Assembly (NCBI GenBank): GCA_021298315.1
Contig: JAJTFC010000051.1
Location: 1 to 54,469 of the forward strand
Source: Planctomycetaceae bacterium
Lineage (GTDB): Bacteria; Planctomycetota; Planctomycetia; Pirellulales; Pirellulaceae
DNA: 54,469 bases
Reading direction: 5' to 3'
The notes under the pieces were generated by a model. That model was not told the DNA's origin. It searched no databases and worked only from the letters and a program-made list of their open reading frames with translations. Every line of letters starts with the position of its first letter. Position 1 is the first letter of the stretch. The position numbers and the translations under genes were made by a program. This document shows, in pieces, positions 25,564 to 33,541 of this stretch.

Positions 25564-26667
25564 ATGTTATTAGCTACCTTGCGTCGGATCCCGGGATTCC
25601 TTTTTGATTCCTACCAACTGCGTCGTGGTCAAACAGTTCTCCCGAGGTTGCTGACTTACACCGTCACCTTTCGATGCAATGCCCGTTGCATCATGTGTGA
25701 CTCCTGGAAACTCCAAGGCCATAACGACCTGAAGATTGAGGAAATCGAAACAATCTTCAAGCAGTTGCCTCGCATGGATGGAGTCAGACTCACTGGCGGT
25801 GAACCCTTTGTTCGAAAGGATCTTCTTGAAATCACCGAATTGGCGGTTCGATATCTTCAACCGCTGGGAATTCACATTACAACAAACGGTTTCTTAACAG
25901 ATAGGATTGTCGAGCTTTGCACTCAAAGAACGCGCAAGACACCGATGCAAATCATGGTGAGCCTCGATGGTCTTAAAGACAAACACAACGAAATTCGCGG
26001 CAGCAATGTCGCTTTCCATTCCGCGATGAAAACAATCGAGGAACTTGCAAAAATCAGGAAGAAAATGAATCTGGATCTGGCCGTCAATCAGACGATTGTC
26101 GACCAGGAAGGGATCGAACACTATGCGTTGCTCAAGGAGAAACTCAAGCCATTGGGTGTACGTCACCAGATGGTCATGGCCTATGACTCTAGCGCAACAT
26201 ACTCAATTGAACGGAACCAAGATTTGGCGCCAAAGCAAGCAGGCCAGTTCATGACCTTCGGAAAAATCGATGACTCCCATTTGAAGAATTTATTTGAGAG
26301 CGCCGAATCGGATATCAAGGAATTGCCATGGTGGGCTAGGCTCGCGAAGTCCTATTACCTCAAGGGGATCCAACAACGATTGCTCGGTGATCCAAATTCG
26401 ACCACTTTCACCAACCCTGCATGCGTGGCTCTCAATTCGCATCTACGAATCTTTCCTAACGGCGATGTCCCTACATGCCAATTCAACAGCAACATCGTAG
26501 GGAATCTTCGCAAGGCACCTTTTGATGAAATATGGAAATCGGCGAATGCCATTGCCCAGCGGGAATGGGTCGGGAAATGTCCAGGTTGCTGGGCCGAATG
26601 CGAAGTCCTTCCGAGCGCGATCTATTCCTTGGACTTGATCAAGCCGCTTAGGGTTGCAAAGATTTGA
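25564..26667 (+). CDS. radical SAM protein with C-terminal cysteine cluster (SPASM-like)
   Basis: A 367-residue radical SAM enzyme with the cluster motif CNARCIMC (about residues 38-45), the SAM-contacting stretch VRLTGGEPFVRKDL, ITTNGFLTD, and VSLDGLKDKHNEIRG. The C-terminal part carries additional cysteines (TNPACVALNSHLRIFPNGDV, PTCQFNS, and CPGCWAECE) that could bind an auxiliary iron-sulfur cluster, as in SPASM/twitch proteins. The FPNGDVPTCQF and VGNLRKAPFDEIW segments are typical of this class, which includes peptide-modifying and carbohydrate- or lipid-modifying enzymes. No precursor peptide gene is visible near it. Since it directly follows a glycosyltransferase and a metallophosphatase, modification of a sugar or lipid is as likely as peptide maturation. 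Confidence 0.87.
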   Translation: MLLATLRRIPGFLFDSYQLRRGQTVLPRLLTYTVTFRCNARCIMCDSWKLQGHNDLKIEEIETIFKQLPRMDGVRLTGGEPFVRKDLLEITELAVRYLQPLGIHITTNGFLTDRIVELCTQRTRKTPMQIMVSLDGLKDKHNEIRGSNVAFHSAMKTIEELAKIRKKMNLDLAVNQTIVDQEGIEHYALLKEKLKPLGVRHQMVMAYDSSATYSIERNQDLAPKQAGQFMTFGKIDDSHLKNLFESAESDIKELPWWARLAKSYYLKGIQQRLLGDPNSTTFTNPACVALNSHLRIFPNGDVPTCQFNSNIVGNLRKAPFDEIWKSANAIAQREWVGKCPGCWAECEVLPSAIYSLDLIKPLRVAKI

Positions 26668-26694
26668 TGCCGCCGAAGGGATAGCGTCCGCCAA

Positions 26695-27882
26695 CTACTG
26701 TAGCTCCTTGATTTGGTCAAAGCCAACGACTGTAAAACCGATTTCGTCATAGCGATCGGATTTTTTACTGGCCTCTTCGAGACTGCCACGTTCATGCAAG
26801 ATACCAATGCTCTGATCTGGCATCAGAGCAAGATCGGAGTAGCCAGTGAAGTTGGGAGCTGGTTGCTTGGCATATCGGAAGAACCGCGTCCAGGTGCGAC
26901 CGTCGTCCTGACTGAGCTTGAGCGTGCCGTCGGATCGGAACTCAGCATTAGCAGGGTTCGAAAAGAGGATGTTGCCCTTTTGGGTCTCCGGATTGACCGA
27001 ATGGAACAGCAAGCTAGCTTGGCAACCACGGGGCTCGACAAGCTGTGACTCTAGCCATGTTTCCGTGAACGTCTGGCCACCATCCTTGCTAATCGAAACC
27101 ACGCGATGGTTCTCCTGACCGTTTTGATTACGGCTGTTGAGCATCAAATCGCCGTTGCTCAATTCGACTACCGTGCACTCGGTCGTCCGTGGTCGAGTCG
27201 CACTGCCGCCGATATGCCACGTATCTCCATTGTCATCGGAATAGATCACATGCGAAACCATGTGCGTTTTCTTGGTGTTGTGCCTCGCAGGAATGACGAT
27301 TCGCCCTTTGTAAGGATCGCTTCGCATGACGATCCCGTGGCAAGGGCCGGTGCCATACCACTGCCAATCCGACTCGTAAACCGAATCGGTGATCTTGCGA
27401 GCTTTAGACCAAGTCACGCCATCGTCATCGGAGTGCATGACGTAGACTTCTCGGGTCGTTCGATCTTTTTCCGACGGAATCCACTTGTTCCAGAGCCAAA
27501 CCAGAAGGATTCGGCCCGAAGGTAACACCACCGGACACTGACACTTGCATGGGTTTTTGCCATCGTTGGCAAGTACCTGCAACGGTCCCCAGGTTCTCCC
27601 TCCATCGGTGGATCGTTTGAGTACGACATCCATGTCGTCTTCGTCTTTGTGCCCATGGACGCGTCCCTCACAAAAGGCCAGTACTGTGCCAGCGTTACTG
27701 ACCGCCACAGTTGGACACCGATAGCAAGCGTAGCCTTCTGTGCCAGAAACATAAGCAACAGAATCCAGTTGAGGTGCCAGTTGCTGATCTTGCTTAGCCA
27801 CGCAAGTTGGTGCAAGGCAAGCGATGGTCAAAAGCAAGAGGCTCACCACGTCGAGTTTGAGTCCGAATCGAGTGGGTATCAT
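26695..27882 (-). CDS. secreted sialidase-family (BNR/Asp-box) glycosidase
   Basis: The frame opens at 27960, but the ATG at 27882 gives a good signal peptide (VVSLLLLTIACLAPTCVA), hence 395 residues. It contains the propeller motif CYRCPTVAVS (the FRIP-like arginine), an aspartate-rich loop HGHKDEDDMDVVLK, and five Asp boxes: STDGGRTW, SDDDGVTW, SDDNGDTW, SKDGGQTF and SQDDGRTW. The catalytic-type glutamate may be in IGILHERGS, and arginines such as VIPARHN and LNSRNQNG could complete the arginine triad. Exo-alpha-sialidases release terminal sialic acids, but many planctomycete members of this fold act on other sugars, so substrate is open. It would be exported to scavenge polysaccharides. 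It converges on the radical SAM gene and is not part of that operon. Confidence 0.85.
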   Translation of the reverse strand: MIPTRFGLKLDVVSLLLLTIACLAPTCVAKQDQQLAPQLDSVAYVSGTEGYACYRCPTVAVSNAGTVLAFCEGRVHGHKDEDDMDVVLKRSTDGGRTWGPLQVLANDGKNPCKCQCPVVLPSGRILLVWLWNKWIPSEKDRTTREVYVMHSDDDGVTWSKARKITDSVYESDWQWYGTGPCHGIVMRSDPYKGRIVIPARHNTKKTHMVSHVIYSDDNGDTWHIGGSATRPRTTECTVVELSNGDLMLNSRNQNGQENHRVVSISKDGGQTFTETWLESQLVEPRGCQASLLFHSVNPETQKGNILFSNPANAEFRSDGTLKLSQDDGRTWTRFFRYAKQPAPNFTGYSDLALMPDQSIGILHERGSLEEASKKSDRYDEIGFTVVGFDQIKELQ

Positions 27883-28017
27883 TGGGCTGGGGGAATGCCG
27901 GAACGAGGGTGATGAATTGGTAGGTTCTATCAAACCGATCATCATAATGGATCGATTCAAGCCGGATGTATAGCTTATCGTTGCGATCCGGTAGTTTTGG
28001 TGCTAGATTATTCGCCC

Positions 28018-28905
28018 ATGAGCACTCCATCAAATTCAACCGAAACCAGCTTATTGAAGACCATTTGCGGGATTCAGACGCACGTCGATTTTGCCGACAC
28101 CAAGGCCAATCTAGAGCGGATGCTCCAGTGGCTTGAGCATCAGGAAGTGCACAAGGCCGATTTGGTAGTCTTTCCTGAGTGCATGCTCAGCGGGTACTGT
28201 TTTGCGAGTTTAGACGAAGCTCGTCCCCATGCGCAGTCGATCCCTGGGCCGGCGACAGACGCGATCACCGAGGCTTGCAAGTCCAAGAACATGCATGTGG
28301 TCTTTGGGCTATTGGAGCTTGGTTCCAACGATTCGATTTACAACAGTTGCGTGCTTGTTGGTCCCACCGGTGTGGTTGCGACTTATCGAAAAGTCCACTT
28401 ACCGTTCCTAGGTGTCGATCGATTCACCACACAGGGTGAGAATCTCTACCGCGCAGCGAATGCCGATCAGATGCGAGTCGGTATGCACATTTGCTACGAC
28501 GGCTCTTTTCCCGAATCCTCGCGCTGTTTGGCGCTCGATGGAGCCGATCTGCTGGTCTTACCGACGAATTGGCCCCCAGGTGCAGACACCTTTGCCAAAT
28601 ATCTCCCAAATGCAAGGGCCCTTGAGAACAACGTCTACTTCATGAGCGTCAATCGGGTAGGGACCGAGCGAGGATTTCGATTCATCGGCAACAGTCGTAT
28701 TTGCGATCCAAACGGAAACCCCATCGCAGATGCTCCTCATGAAAGCGAGCAAGTCCTCCGCGCGACGATCGATTGCAATAAGGCTAGGAATAAAAGACTC
28801 GTGCGGGTTCCCAAAGAGCATGTGATCGATCGATGGGCCGATCGACGTCCAGCTTACTATGAATCCATCGCAAAAGAGCACCATCTGGAGCGAAAGATCG
28901 ATTAA
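28018..28905 (+). CDS. carbon-nitrogen hydrolase (nitrilase superfamily)
   Basis: Using ATG 28018 (MSTPSNSTET) the protein has 295 residues. The catalytic triad of the nitrilase superfamily is complete: E54 in VVFPECMLSGY, K125 in TYRKVHLPF, and C159 in HICYDGSFPESSR. The family hydrolyses or condenses amides and nitriles. The sequence looks like an aliphatic amidase or carbamoylputrescine amidase-type branch, but I cannot assign the substrate. The NWPPGADTFAKYLPNARALE segment contributes to the active-site pocket. It is cytoplasmic, with no signal peptide. It is divergent from the sialidase gene, and its 3' end faces the methyltransferase gene with a dispersed repeat between them. Confidence 0.88.
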   Translation: MSTPSNSTETSLLKTICGIQTHVDFADTKANLERMLQWLEHQEVHKADLVVFPECMLSGYCFASLDEARPHAQSIPGPATDAITEACKSKNMHVVFGLLELGSNDSIYNSCVLVGPTGVVATYRKVHLPFLGVDRFTTQGENLYRAANADQMRVGMHICYDGSFPESSRCLALDGADLLVLPTNWPPGADTFAKYLPNARALENNVYFMSVNRVGTERGFRFIGNSRICDPNGNPIADAPHESEQVLRATIDCNKARNKRLVRVPKEHVIDRWADRRPAYYESIAKEHHLERKID

Positions 28906-28933
28906 CTAACCCCAGGCCAGCTATTTTTGGTTC

Positions 28934-29112
28934 CTCAGGTATTTCAGTGGGTGAAAGATCGGTTTTTTCGTACTCAGCTTCGCGGTACTCGTACTCGTAC
29001 TCGAAAACGCTTGAATCGATGCAAGGCGATCGCCTTTTTAAGGAAGATGGAACCTCAATATTTGGCCCGTTTGTCAACGACATCCCAATTCGTCTCTTCG
29101 AGTACGAGTACG
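28934..29112 (+). repeat. inverted-repeat element, copy A
   Basis: Intergenic element between the convergent nitrilase and methyltransferase genes. A perfect 16-base inverted repeat lies at 28990-29005 and 29097-29112, enclosing 91 bases that contain the 14-base palindrome AAGGCGATCGCCTT (29023-29036). The whole stretch from about 28934 aligns with 49370-49542 (copy B) with scattered substitutions and one extra TACTCG unit. The repeated TACTCG makes a run of Glu-Tyr codons on the minus strand, which explains spurious EYEYEYE open frames here. Confidence 0.85.
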
Positions 29113-29162
29113 AAAAGAACCAGTGGTATGATTTGCCAGCCACGATAATGTCGGACGGATCG

Positions 29163-29870
29163 CTATTTTTGGCAGTGGTAGACGATCGCAGGTGGCAAGT
29201 TCCACCACAAAATGCGGCTGGTTTCAACCGAGCGAAAATTCTCTCTGAGCAAACTTCGAAATCTCCGACCTGCCGCCAGCGGTAATCCGTGCAAATAAGC
29301 AAACGTCGAGAACTTGCCCTCGGGCGCGAGGGAATCGAGAATCGCCTCAAGAATTCTTCTTTGGAGATCCTCAGGGAAGACAGCCCACGGCAAGCCGCTG
29401 ACAAGTGCATCGAGTTGCGAGATTTGTCGATGGTCGCACAGTGCCTTGAGTTCCGATGCGTCGGCTTGAACGATATCGGCCATCGGGAATCGTTGTTTCA
29501 AATGGGTCACGAATTGCGGATCAATTTCGACGGCAAAGAATCGGGTGCTCTGGCTGCATCGATCCAGGATGGCTTGGGTAAAGGGGCCAGTTCCGGGTCC
29601 GATTTCGGCGATAGCTGTGCAAGTTTTCCAATCGATCCGGTCGAGCATTTCCGCAGCCAGATATCTCGAACTTGGTGCAATGGCCCCTACGGCCGTTGGA
29701 TGTTTGACAAATCCACTAAAAAACTTGATCCACTCTCCGTATGGCAAGGCTGGATTCTCCTTTGAGGACTGCTTTTGAATCGAGGAAACCAGGAACCTCG
29801 ACGAAGTTCGTGACAATTGCCGATGGTTGTTATATGCTTTTTGGTCAGACGCAGGATTCAAGCACACCAA
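29163..29870 (-). CDS. SAM-dependent methyltransferase (phospholipid N-methyltransferase-like)
   Basis: Up to 235 residues, but the only starts in the first 70 codons are TTG or GTG. TTG 29870 would leave just 13 bases to the divergent ACT gene, while TTG 29747 (before PYGEWIKFFSGF) is a plausible alternative. The fold signature is a class I Rossmann methyltransferase: AIAEIGPGTGPFTQAIL (motif I), FFAVEIDPQFVTHLKQRFP (motif II) and IVQADASEL, then LDALVSGLPWAVFPEDLQRR. The opening FVKHPTAVGAIAPSSRYLA is typical of the phospholipid N-methyltransferase/rRNA adenine dimethyltransferase-like group, where it binds the membrane-facing substrate. Phosphatidylethanolamine methylation is the best guess; rRNA methylation is less likely, as the NLPF-like motif is replaced by SGLPWAVF. 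Confidence 0.8.
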   Translation of the reverse strand: MVCLNPASDQKAYNNHRQLSRTSSRFLVSSIQKQSSKENPALPYGEWIKFFSGFVKHPTAVGAIAPSSRYLAAEMLDRIDWKTCTAIAEIGPGTGPFTQAILDRCSQSTRFFAVEIDPQFVTHLKQRFPMADIVQADASELKALCDHRQISQLDALVSGLPWAVFPEDLQRRILEAILDSLAPEGKFSTFAYLHGLPLAAGRRFRSLLRENFRSVETSRILWWNLPPAIVYHCQK

Positions 29871-29883
29871 GAAAGGGAACTGA

Positions 29884-30342
29884 ATGAGCAGTTCAGAGGG
29901 TTCGGGACCGACTTATCAAACGATGCGGGGGCGCGACTATCCGACCCTCAGGCAGTTTACTGTCTTCTTGGAAAATCGTGTTGGGCAGTTGCTCGATGTG
30001 GTTCGACGACTTGAGATCTCGGGAAATCGCATCTTGGGCTTTTCCATCAACGATTCTTCGGACTGCGCGCTGGTTCGATTTCTGTTGCGAAACCCTGAGA
30101 CAGGTAGAGAAACGTTTGAACGAGCTGGATTGTCGGTCTTTGAGAGCGACTGCATTGGAGTGGAATTGCCCGAGTCTGGTCAGCCCTTCCAAGAGATCTG
30201 TCTTGCGTTGCTCCAGGCCGAGATCAACATCGTTCGAGCTTATCCTCTCCTGGGTCGCAGTTCCGGTGGTTCGGCGATTGCGATCTCGGTAGACAATCCA
30301 GAAGCTGCCTTGGATACCTTGGCCCAACGAGGTTTTCGCTAA
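29884..30342 (+). CDS. double ACT-domain protein
   Basis: A 152-residue protein with two ACT-like ligand-binding modules: LRQFTVFLENRVGQLLDVVR with LEISGNRILGFSIND (about 22-95), and ICLALLQAEINIVRAYPLLG (about 105-150). There is no catalytic domain attached. Such free-standing ACT proteins sense amino acids and bind enzymes or regulators; this family (COG4747-like) is common in planctomycetes. The first ACT has the conserved FLENRVGQL loop where the ligand binds. It diverges from the methyltransferase gene with a very short gap, so the two probably share a regulatory region. The ATG at 29884 is preferred; no strong ribosome binding site is seen. Confidence 0.8.
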   Translation: MSSSEGSGPTYQTMRGRDYPTLRQFTVFLENRVGQLLDVVRRLEISGNRILGFSINDSSDCALVRFLLRNPETGRETFERAGLSVFESDCIGVELPESGQPFQEICLALLQAEINIVRAYPLLGRSSGGSAIAISVDNPEAALDTLAQRGFR

Positions 30343-30494
30343 ACCCGGCCTTCGGTACGGCAGTTTTGTCAAGTTTTGTCCGAAGGGTTGTTCTGGGTAG
30401 TTTATCGATCAGACTTGGTCGATGTTCTAAGCGTTCCGACGCAGTTTTGCGCCCTTGCGTTTACCGATCCCTGGATTTTGGTCTCCTTTGATCA

Positions 30495-31523
30495 ATGATT
30501 ATCCGAGCAAAGCGTCCCGGTTTTACATTGGTGGAATTGTTGGTGGTCATTGCGATCATCGGGGTGCTTGTCGGACTGCTTTTGCCGGCGGTCCAAGCGG
30601 CCCGGGAGGCCGCCCGACGCATGTCTTGCTCGAATAACCTTAAGCAAATCGGCTTGGCGATGATGAACTACGAGGCTGCTACCAAGCGGATTCCTCCGAG
30701 TGCCTGCATCATCCCCTCAATCTCGACGAATGCATCGTGGAGTATTCATGGACGGCTCTTCCCCTACTTGGAGCAGAACAATCTGGCCAATCAGGTCAAT
30801 CTGAGCGTCAACTGGAGCAACTATCCGATACTGAATTATTACCGAGTGCCGACTTATGTCTGTCCGTCGGATCCACGCGGAGATATCCCGCGTGACACCG
30901 CAGCGACGGGAAGTACCACGGCGATGTTTCTCTATCCGACGACCTATGGATTTAATCTCGGAACTTGGTTTGTCTATGACCCTGTGAGCAACACGGGTGG
31001 AGATGGTGTTACCCATGCGAATTCATCGCTTAAATCAGCTTCGGTCACTGATGGACTGAGTCGAACATTGTGGTCGAGCGAAGTGCATGCCTGGCAGGCT
31101 TATACGCGCAATGCAGGTCCGCCGACGACTGCCATGCCCACGACGGTCGCCGAGGTTGCAGCGATTGCCGATTCGGGTCGCAAGGATCGGATTTTTCCCG
31201 ATGGTACGGGGACAGGTCATTGTGAGTGGACCAACGGTCATGCGCATCACAGTGGATTTACGGTGACTTTGGGGCCCAATACGGTTGTGCCGTATGTCTT
31301 TAATGGGGTTCGGTACAACATCGATTACAACTCGCAGGCCGAAGGGCAAAGCACGACGCGACCATCCTATGCGGTGTTGACTTCGCGTAGCCACCATGGC
31401 GGGTTGGTAAACTCGTGTTTGATGGATGGGAGTGTGCAGTCGATGAGCAACAACATCGATGTGCAGGTCTGGCAGGCCTTGGGAACGCGGGCCAAGGCGG
31501 ATCGATCGGAGGTAGACAATTAG
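30495..31523 (+). CDS. DUF1559 pseudopilin-like protein
   Basis: A 342-residue paralogue of the protein at 21926. It has leader MIIRAKRPG, prepilin motif [18 protein letters not shown] (residues 10-27), [16 protein letters not shown], and the C-terminal H-X9-DG motif ([12 protein letters not shown]). The body between ([45 protein letters not shown]) follows the family pattern. It should be processed by a prepilin peptidase and displayed at the cell surface. Unlike the first copy, it has no lipoprotein gene behind it and no clear ribosome binding site. Its TAG overlaps by three bases the stop region of the convergent anti-sigma gene. Confidence 0.92.
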   Translation: MIIRAKRPGFTLVELLVVIAIIGVLVGLLLPAVQAAREAARRMSCSNNLKQIGLAMMNYEAATKRIPPSACIIPSISTNASWSIHGRLFPYLEQNNLANQVNLSVNWSNYPILNYYRVPTYVCPSDPRGDIPRDTAATGSTTAMFLYPTTYGFNLGTWFVYDPVSNTGGDGVTHANSSLKSASVTDGLSRTLWSSEVHAWQAYTRNAGPPTTAMPTTVAEVAAIADSGRKDRIFPDGTGTGHCEWTNGHAHHSGFTVTLGPNTVVPYVFNGVRYNIDYNSQAEGQSTTRPSYAVLTSRSHHGGLVNSCLMDGSVQSMSNNIDVQVWQALGTRAKADRSEVDN

Positions 31524-31966
31524 CTCGCTTCGGGTTCGTCTTTCGAACGAACTTTCCGCATCCAGACGCTATTGCCTTTTTCGTTGTATCTGACTTCGCA
31601 CATGAGCTCTCGGATCAGAAGGACGCCTCTGCCGCGGGGTTGGTCCAAGCGTTCCTCTTCGGTGGGATCTGCAACGTTTCGGTGATCGAAGCCTTGGCCT
31701 TGGTCGGTGATGGTCATTTCCGCAGACTCAGCGTCGACGATGTAGATCACATGGACTGTTTTCGAAGCATCCCGTTTGTTGCCGTGTTCGATGGCATTGA
31801 CGACCGCTTCTTCTATTGCCATTTGGATGTGGAATACATCGCGACCTTCCCAGCCGGCAGACTCCAGGGCACTCATCAGTTCATCGATCGATGCATGCCC
31901 GGCGTCGAGGTCGCTCGGAATGGTCTTATCGCATTTCCACATCGGTGGTCGGCTGTTCATCAGCAA
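31520..31966 (-). CDS. anti-sigma regulatory kinase (RsbW-like GHKL ATPase)
   Basis: A 148-residue HATPase_c protein with the N box [16 protein letters not shown], the G1 box TDQGQGFD and the G2-like [12 protein letters not shown]. It has the compact size and lacks the H box of sensor kinases, which marks it as a serine kinase of the RsbW/SpoIIAB partner-switching type. It should phosphorylate the STAS protein encoded just upstream and hold a sigma factor or other target when the partner is phosphorylated. It starts 21 bases after the STAS gene on the minus strand. No sigma-factor gene is visible beside them, so the regulated partner lies elsewhere. ATG 31966 or 31960 may be used. Confidence 0.9.
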   Translation of the reverse strand: MLMNSRPPMWKCDKTIPSDLDAGHASIDELMSALESAGWEGRDVFHIQMAIEEAVVNAIEHGNKRDASKTVHVIYIVDAESAEMTITDQGQGFDHRNVADPTEEERLDQPRGRGVLLIRELMCEVRYNEKGNSVWMRKVRSKDEPEAS

Positions 31967-31987
31967 CCTGTCCTCGGTAGGAGATCG

Positions 31988-32347
31988 CTAGAGTTTGAAA
32001 GCCGATAGGCCGCTGGCTTCGTCTTTGCGGATATCGAACACACGATCTAGGCGAGTGATTTTGAAGACTTCTCCGATTTCGGGCCTTAGGCAACAAAGTT
32101 TGAGTTGTCCGGCTGCGTCTTTGACTTTCTTGTTGAGCGAAATGAGCTTGTTCAGAGCCGCGCTAGACATGAACTCTACGGAGTCGAAGTTCAGCAGGAG
32201 CATGTTCTTTTTCTCGTTGATCACCAAGCCGGTGAGTTCATCGCCGAGTTGCTCGATCGTTGCCGAGTCCACAATTTTTTTATCTACGAAATGGACTACG
32301 TGAACGCCGCCATTGTCCATCACATTGATACGCCGATAGGTGGCCAT
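31988..32347 (-). CDS. STAS-domain anti-anti-sigma factor (RsbV/SpoIIAA-like)
   Basis: A 119-residue single STAS domain. The conserved phosphorylation loop is FDSVEFMSSAALNKL, where one serine of the SSA pair (about residues 61-62) is the expected target. Strand and helix pattern VHVVHFVDKKIVDSATIEQL and LCCLRPEIGEVFKITRLDRVF are typical. The dephosphorylated form binds the anti-sigma kinase and frees its partner. The start is supported by AAGGA about 7 bases before the ATG at 32347. It heads a two-gene operon with the kinase. Three phased GGAAC repeats precede it. Confidence 0.9.
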   Translation of the reverse strand: MATYRRINVMDNGGVHVVHFVDKKIVDSATIEQLGDELTGLVINEKKNMLLLNFDSVEFMSSAALNKLISLNKKVKDAAGQLKLCCLRPEIGEVFKITRLDRVFDIRKDEASGLSAFKL

Positions 32348-32366
32348 CGAACATCCTTACTTTTTT

Positions 32367-32391
32367 GGAACAATTTGGAACAAAAAGGAAC
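32367..32391. promoter_or_regulatory. three GGAAC repeats phased at exactly 10 bp upstream of the STAS gene
   Basis: GGAAC occurs at 32367-32371, 32377-32381 and 32387-32391 (GTTCC on the coding strand), 20-44 bases before the STAS start codon. One-turn spacing puts the copies on the same face of the helix, as for a cooperatively binding regulator. Its function is inferred. Confidence 0.4.
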
Positions 32392-32491
32392 GGATCAAAT
32401 AAACGCTTAAGTGAGGCGTTAAGGGTAAACCAAGCCCCTGATCCGATCAATTGATATTGTAGCTTAGGGACTAAGGTTTTTTGTGGGTTTT

Positions 32492-33319
32492 TTAGATTTT
32501 TGGAAGGGAGTATCCCAGGCAAATTCCCGCGACGATCGCAGAAATCCAAAAGATCATCACCGTATTGCCGAGCCTCCGCGACTTGAGCCTGGAAAACATG
32601 TAGTAGAACGAGTAGAGGATCGTAAGGGAGCAAAGCAGGCCTTCTTTGATCGACTCTTTGTAAGCGGTTGCTTGGATTGCAAATAAGGCAAATAGGGCGA
32701 TCAAGCAAGCACCTCCGCCTGCCGAGAAGGCGATCACCGGTCCATAATTGGCCGATTGGAGTTTGGCGATCATCGGAACGCTCGACACATTACCGGATGT
32801 TTTTACGTCCATTTTCAGAAGGATGGCCGTCATCATAAACATCACTGCCAGGATGATTGCAGCCATGGTCCACCATGGCATCCCTGCTTTGAGAAGTCGA
32901 TTTTCGGTTTCGACTTCTCGGGCCATCATCTCGGCGGCTTCCACGAGTCGTTTGTTGCCAAACTCTTTGACTTCCACCTCGAAGCCTTCGATTTTGGAGC
33001 CTGCTTCGAGGTTGTATCCACATCCGACGCAGATGGCCGTTCCGGGTGGGAGCGATCGGTCGCAGGAAGGGCAGAAGATTCCTTCGCGTTTCTTCAGGCC
33101 TGCGGAGTCCAGAAGCTTAGCCATCGCATCCTGGGATGCATTGCTGGCACTTGCTTTCGCCGCAGGCTTCGATGCAGCGGGCTTGGTCGCTGGGGCTGTT
33201 TTGGCCGGGGTTCCGACGGCGATGACGCTTTGGCATTTAGGGCACTTAACCCCTTTGCCGGCCATCGTTTCGGGGACGTTTAAAGCCACCCCGCATTGGC
33301 AAGTCACACGCAACGGCAT
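32492..33319 (-). CDS. zinc-ribbon membrane protein of unknown function
   Basis: A 275-residue protein. The N-terminus has a small zinc-ribbon-like knuckle set (CQCG at 8-11, CPKC at 26-29), then an alanine/lysine-rich linker. A second cysteine set follows (IFCPSCDRSLPPGTAICVGCGY, with CPSC and CVGC). The C-terminal half is membranous, with helices near WTMAAIILAVMFMMTAILL, VIAFSAGGGACLIALFALFA, LCSLTILYSFYYMF and TVMIFWISAIVAGICLGYSL. I do not recognise a function. Proteins with this layout, zinc ribbons before membrane helices, are common and mostly uncharacterised in planctomycetes. It diverges from groES; its promoter must share the 222-base gap with the sigma-54 type promoter. Confidence 0.75.
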   Translation of the reverse strand: MPLRVTCQCGVALNVPETMAGKGVKCPKCQSVIAVGTPAKTAPATKPAASKPAAKASASNASQDAMAKLLDSAGLKKREGIFCPSCDRSLPPGTAICVGCGYNLEAGSKIEGFEVEVKEFGNKRLVEAAEMMAREVETENRLLKAGMPWWTMAAIILAVMFMMTAILLKMDVKTSGNVSSVPMIAKLQSANYGPVIAFSAGGGACLIALFALFAIQATAYKESIKEGLLCSLTILYSFYYMFSRLKSRRLGNTVMIFWISAIVAGICLGYSLPKI

Positions 33320-33361
33320 CGGTTGGCCCTTTGACGAAAAGATCTAAAAATCCAGCTATCA

Positions 33362-33397
33362 TTTTGGCCCACAATTCCTACAAAACAATGGGCAAAA
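33362..33397 (+). promoter_or_regulatory. inverted repeat, candidate activator site for groESL
   Basis: TTTTGGCCCA (33362-33371) and TGGGCAAAA (33389-33397) form an inverted repeat with one unpaired base. Its centre lies about 90 bases upstream of the transcription start expected from the sigma-54 type element, a usual place for an enhancer-binding protein. This is inference from position and symmetry. Confidence 0.4.
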
Positions 33398-33446
33398 GCC
33401 CGCATAGCCACGATTTTCCACAAGGAAAAAACCAGCTAGCTTTTCG

Positions 33447-33462
33447 TGGCACGCAAGTTGCT
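33447..33462 (+). promoter_or_regulatory. sigma-54 (RpoN) type promoter upstream of groES
   Basis: TGGCACGCAAGTTGCT matches the sigma-54 consensus TGGCACG-N4-TTGCW at every defined base, with the essential GG (33448-33449) and GC (33460-33461) separated by 10 bases. The start of transcription would fall near 33473, leaving a leader of about 70 bases before groES. No CIRCE repeat was seen in the gap. Confidence 0.65.
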
Positions 33463-33541
33463 CCCTGGATATCAAAACGTTTTCGTATGCCTTTTTGGCG
33501 TATTCCCATCGTCGTTTGTTTAGCCTTTGGAGTTTTTGTAG

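Noticed and set aside
25564..26667. Radical SAM gene as part of a RiPP (modified peptide) cluster
   Set aside because: No small precursor gene, recognition-element protein or peptidase is visible nearby, and the tight neighbours are sugar- and phosphate-acting enzymes.
28927..29148. Short frames with EYEYEYE or STSTVS peptides in the repeat elements (also 49344-49569 and 9687-9944)
   Set aside because: They are produced by the TACTCG/TGCTCG repeats, occur on both strands, and lack start signals.
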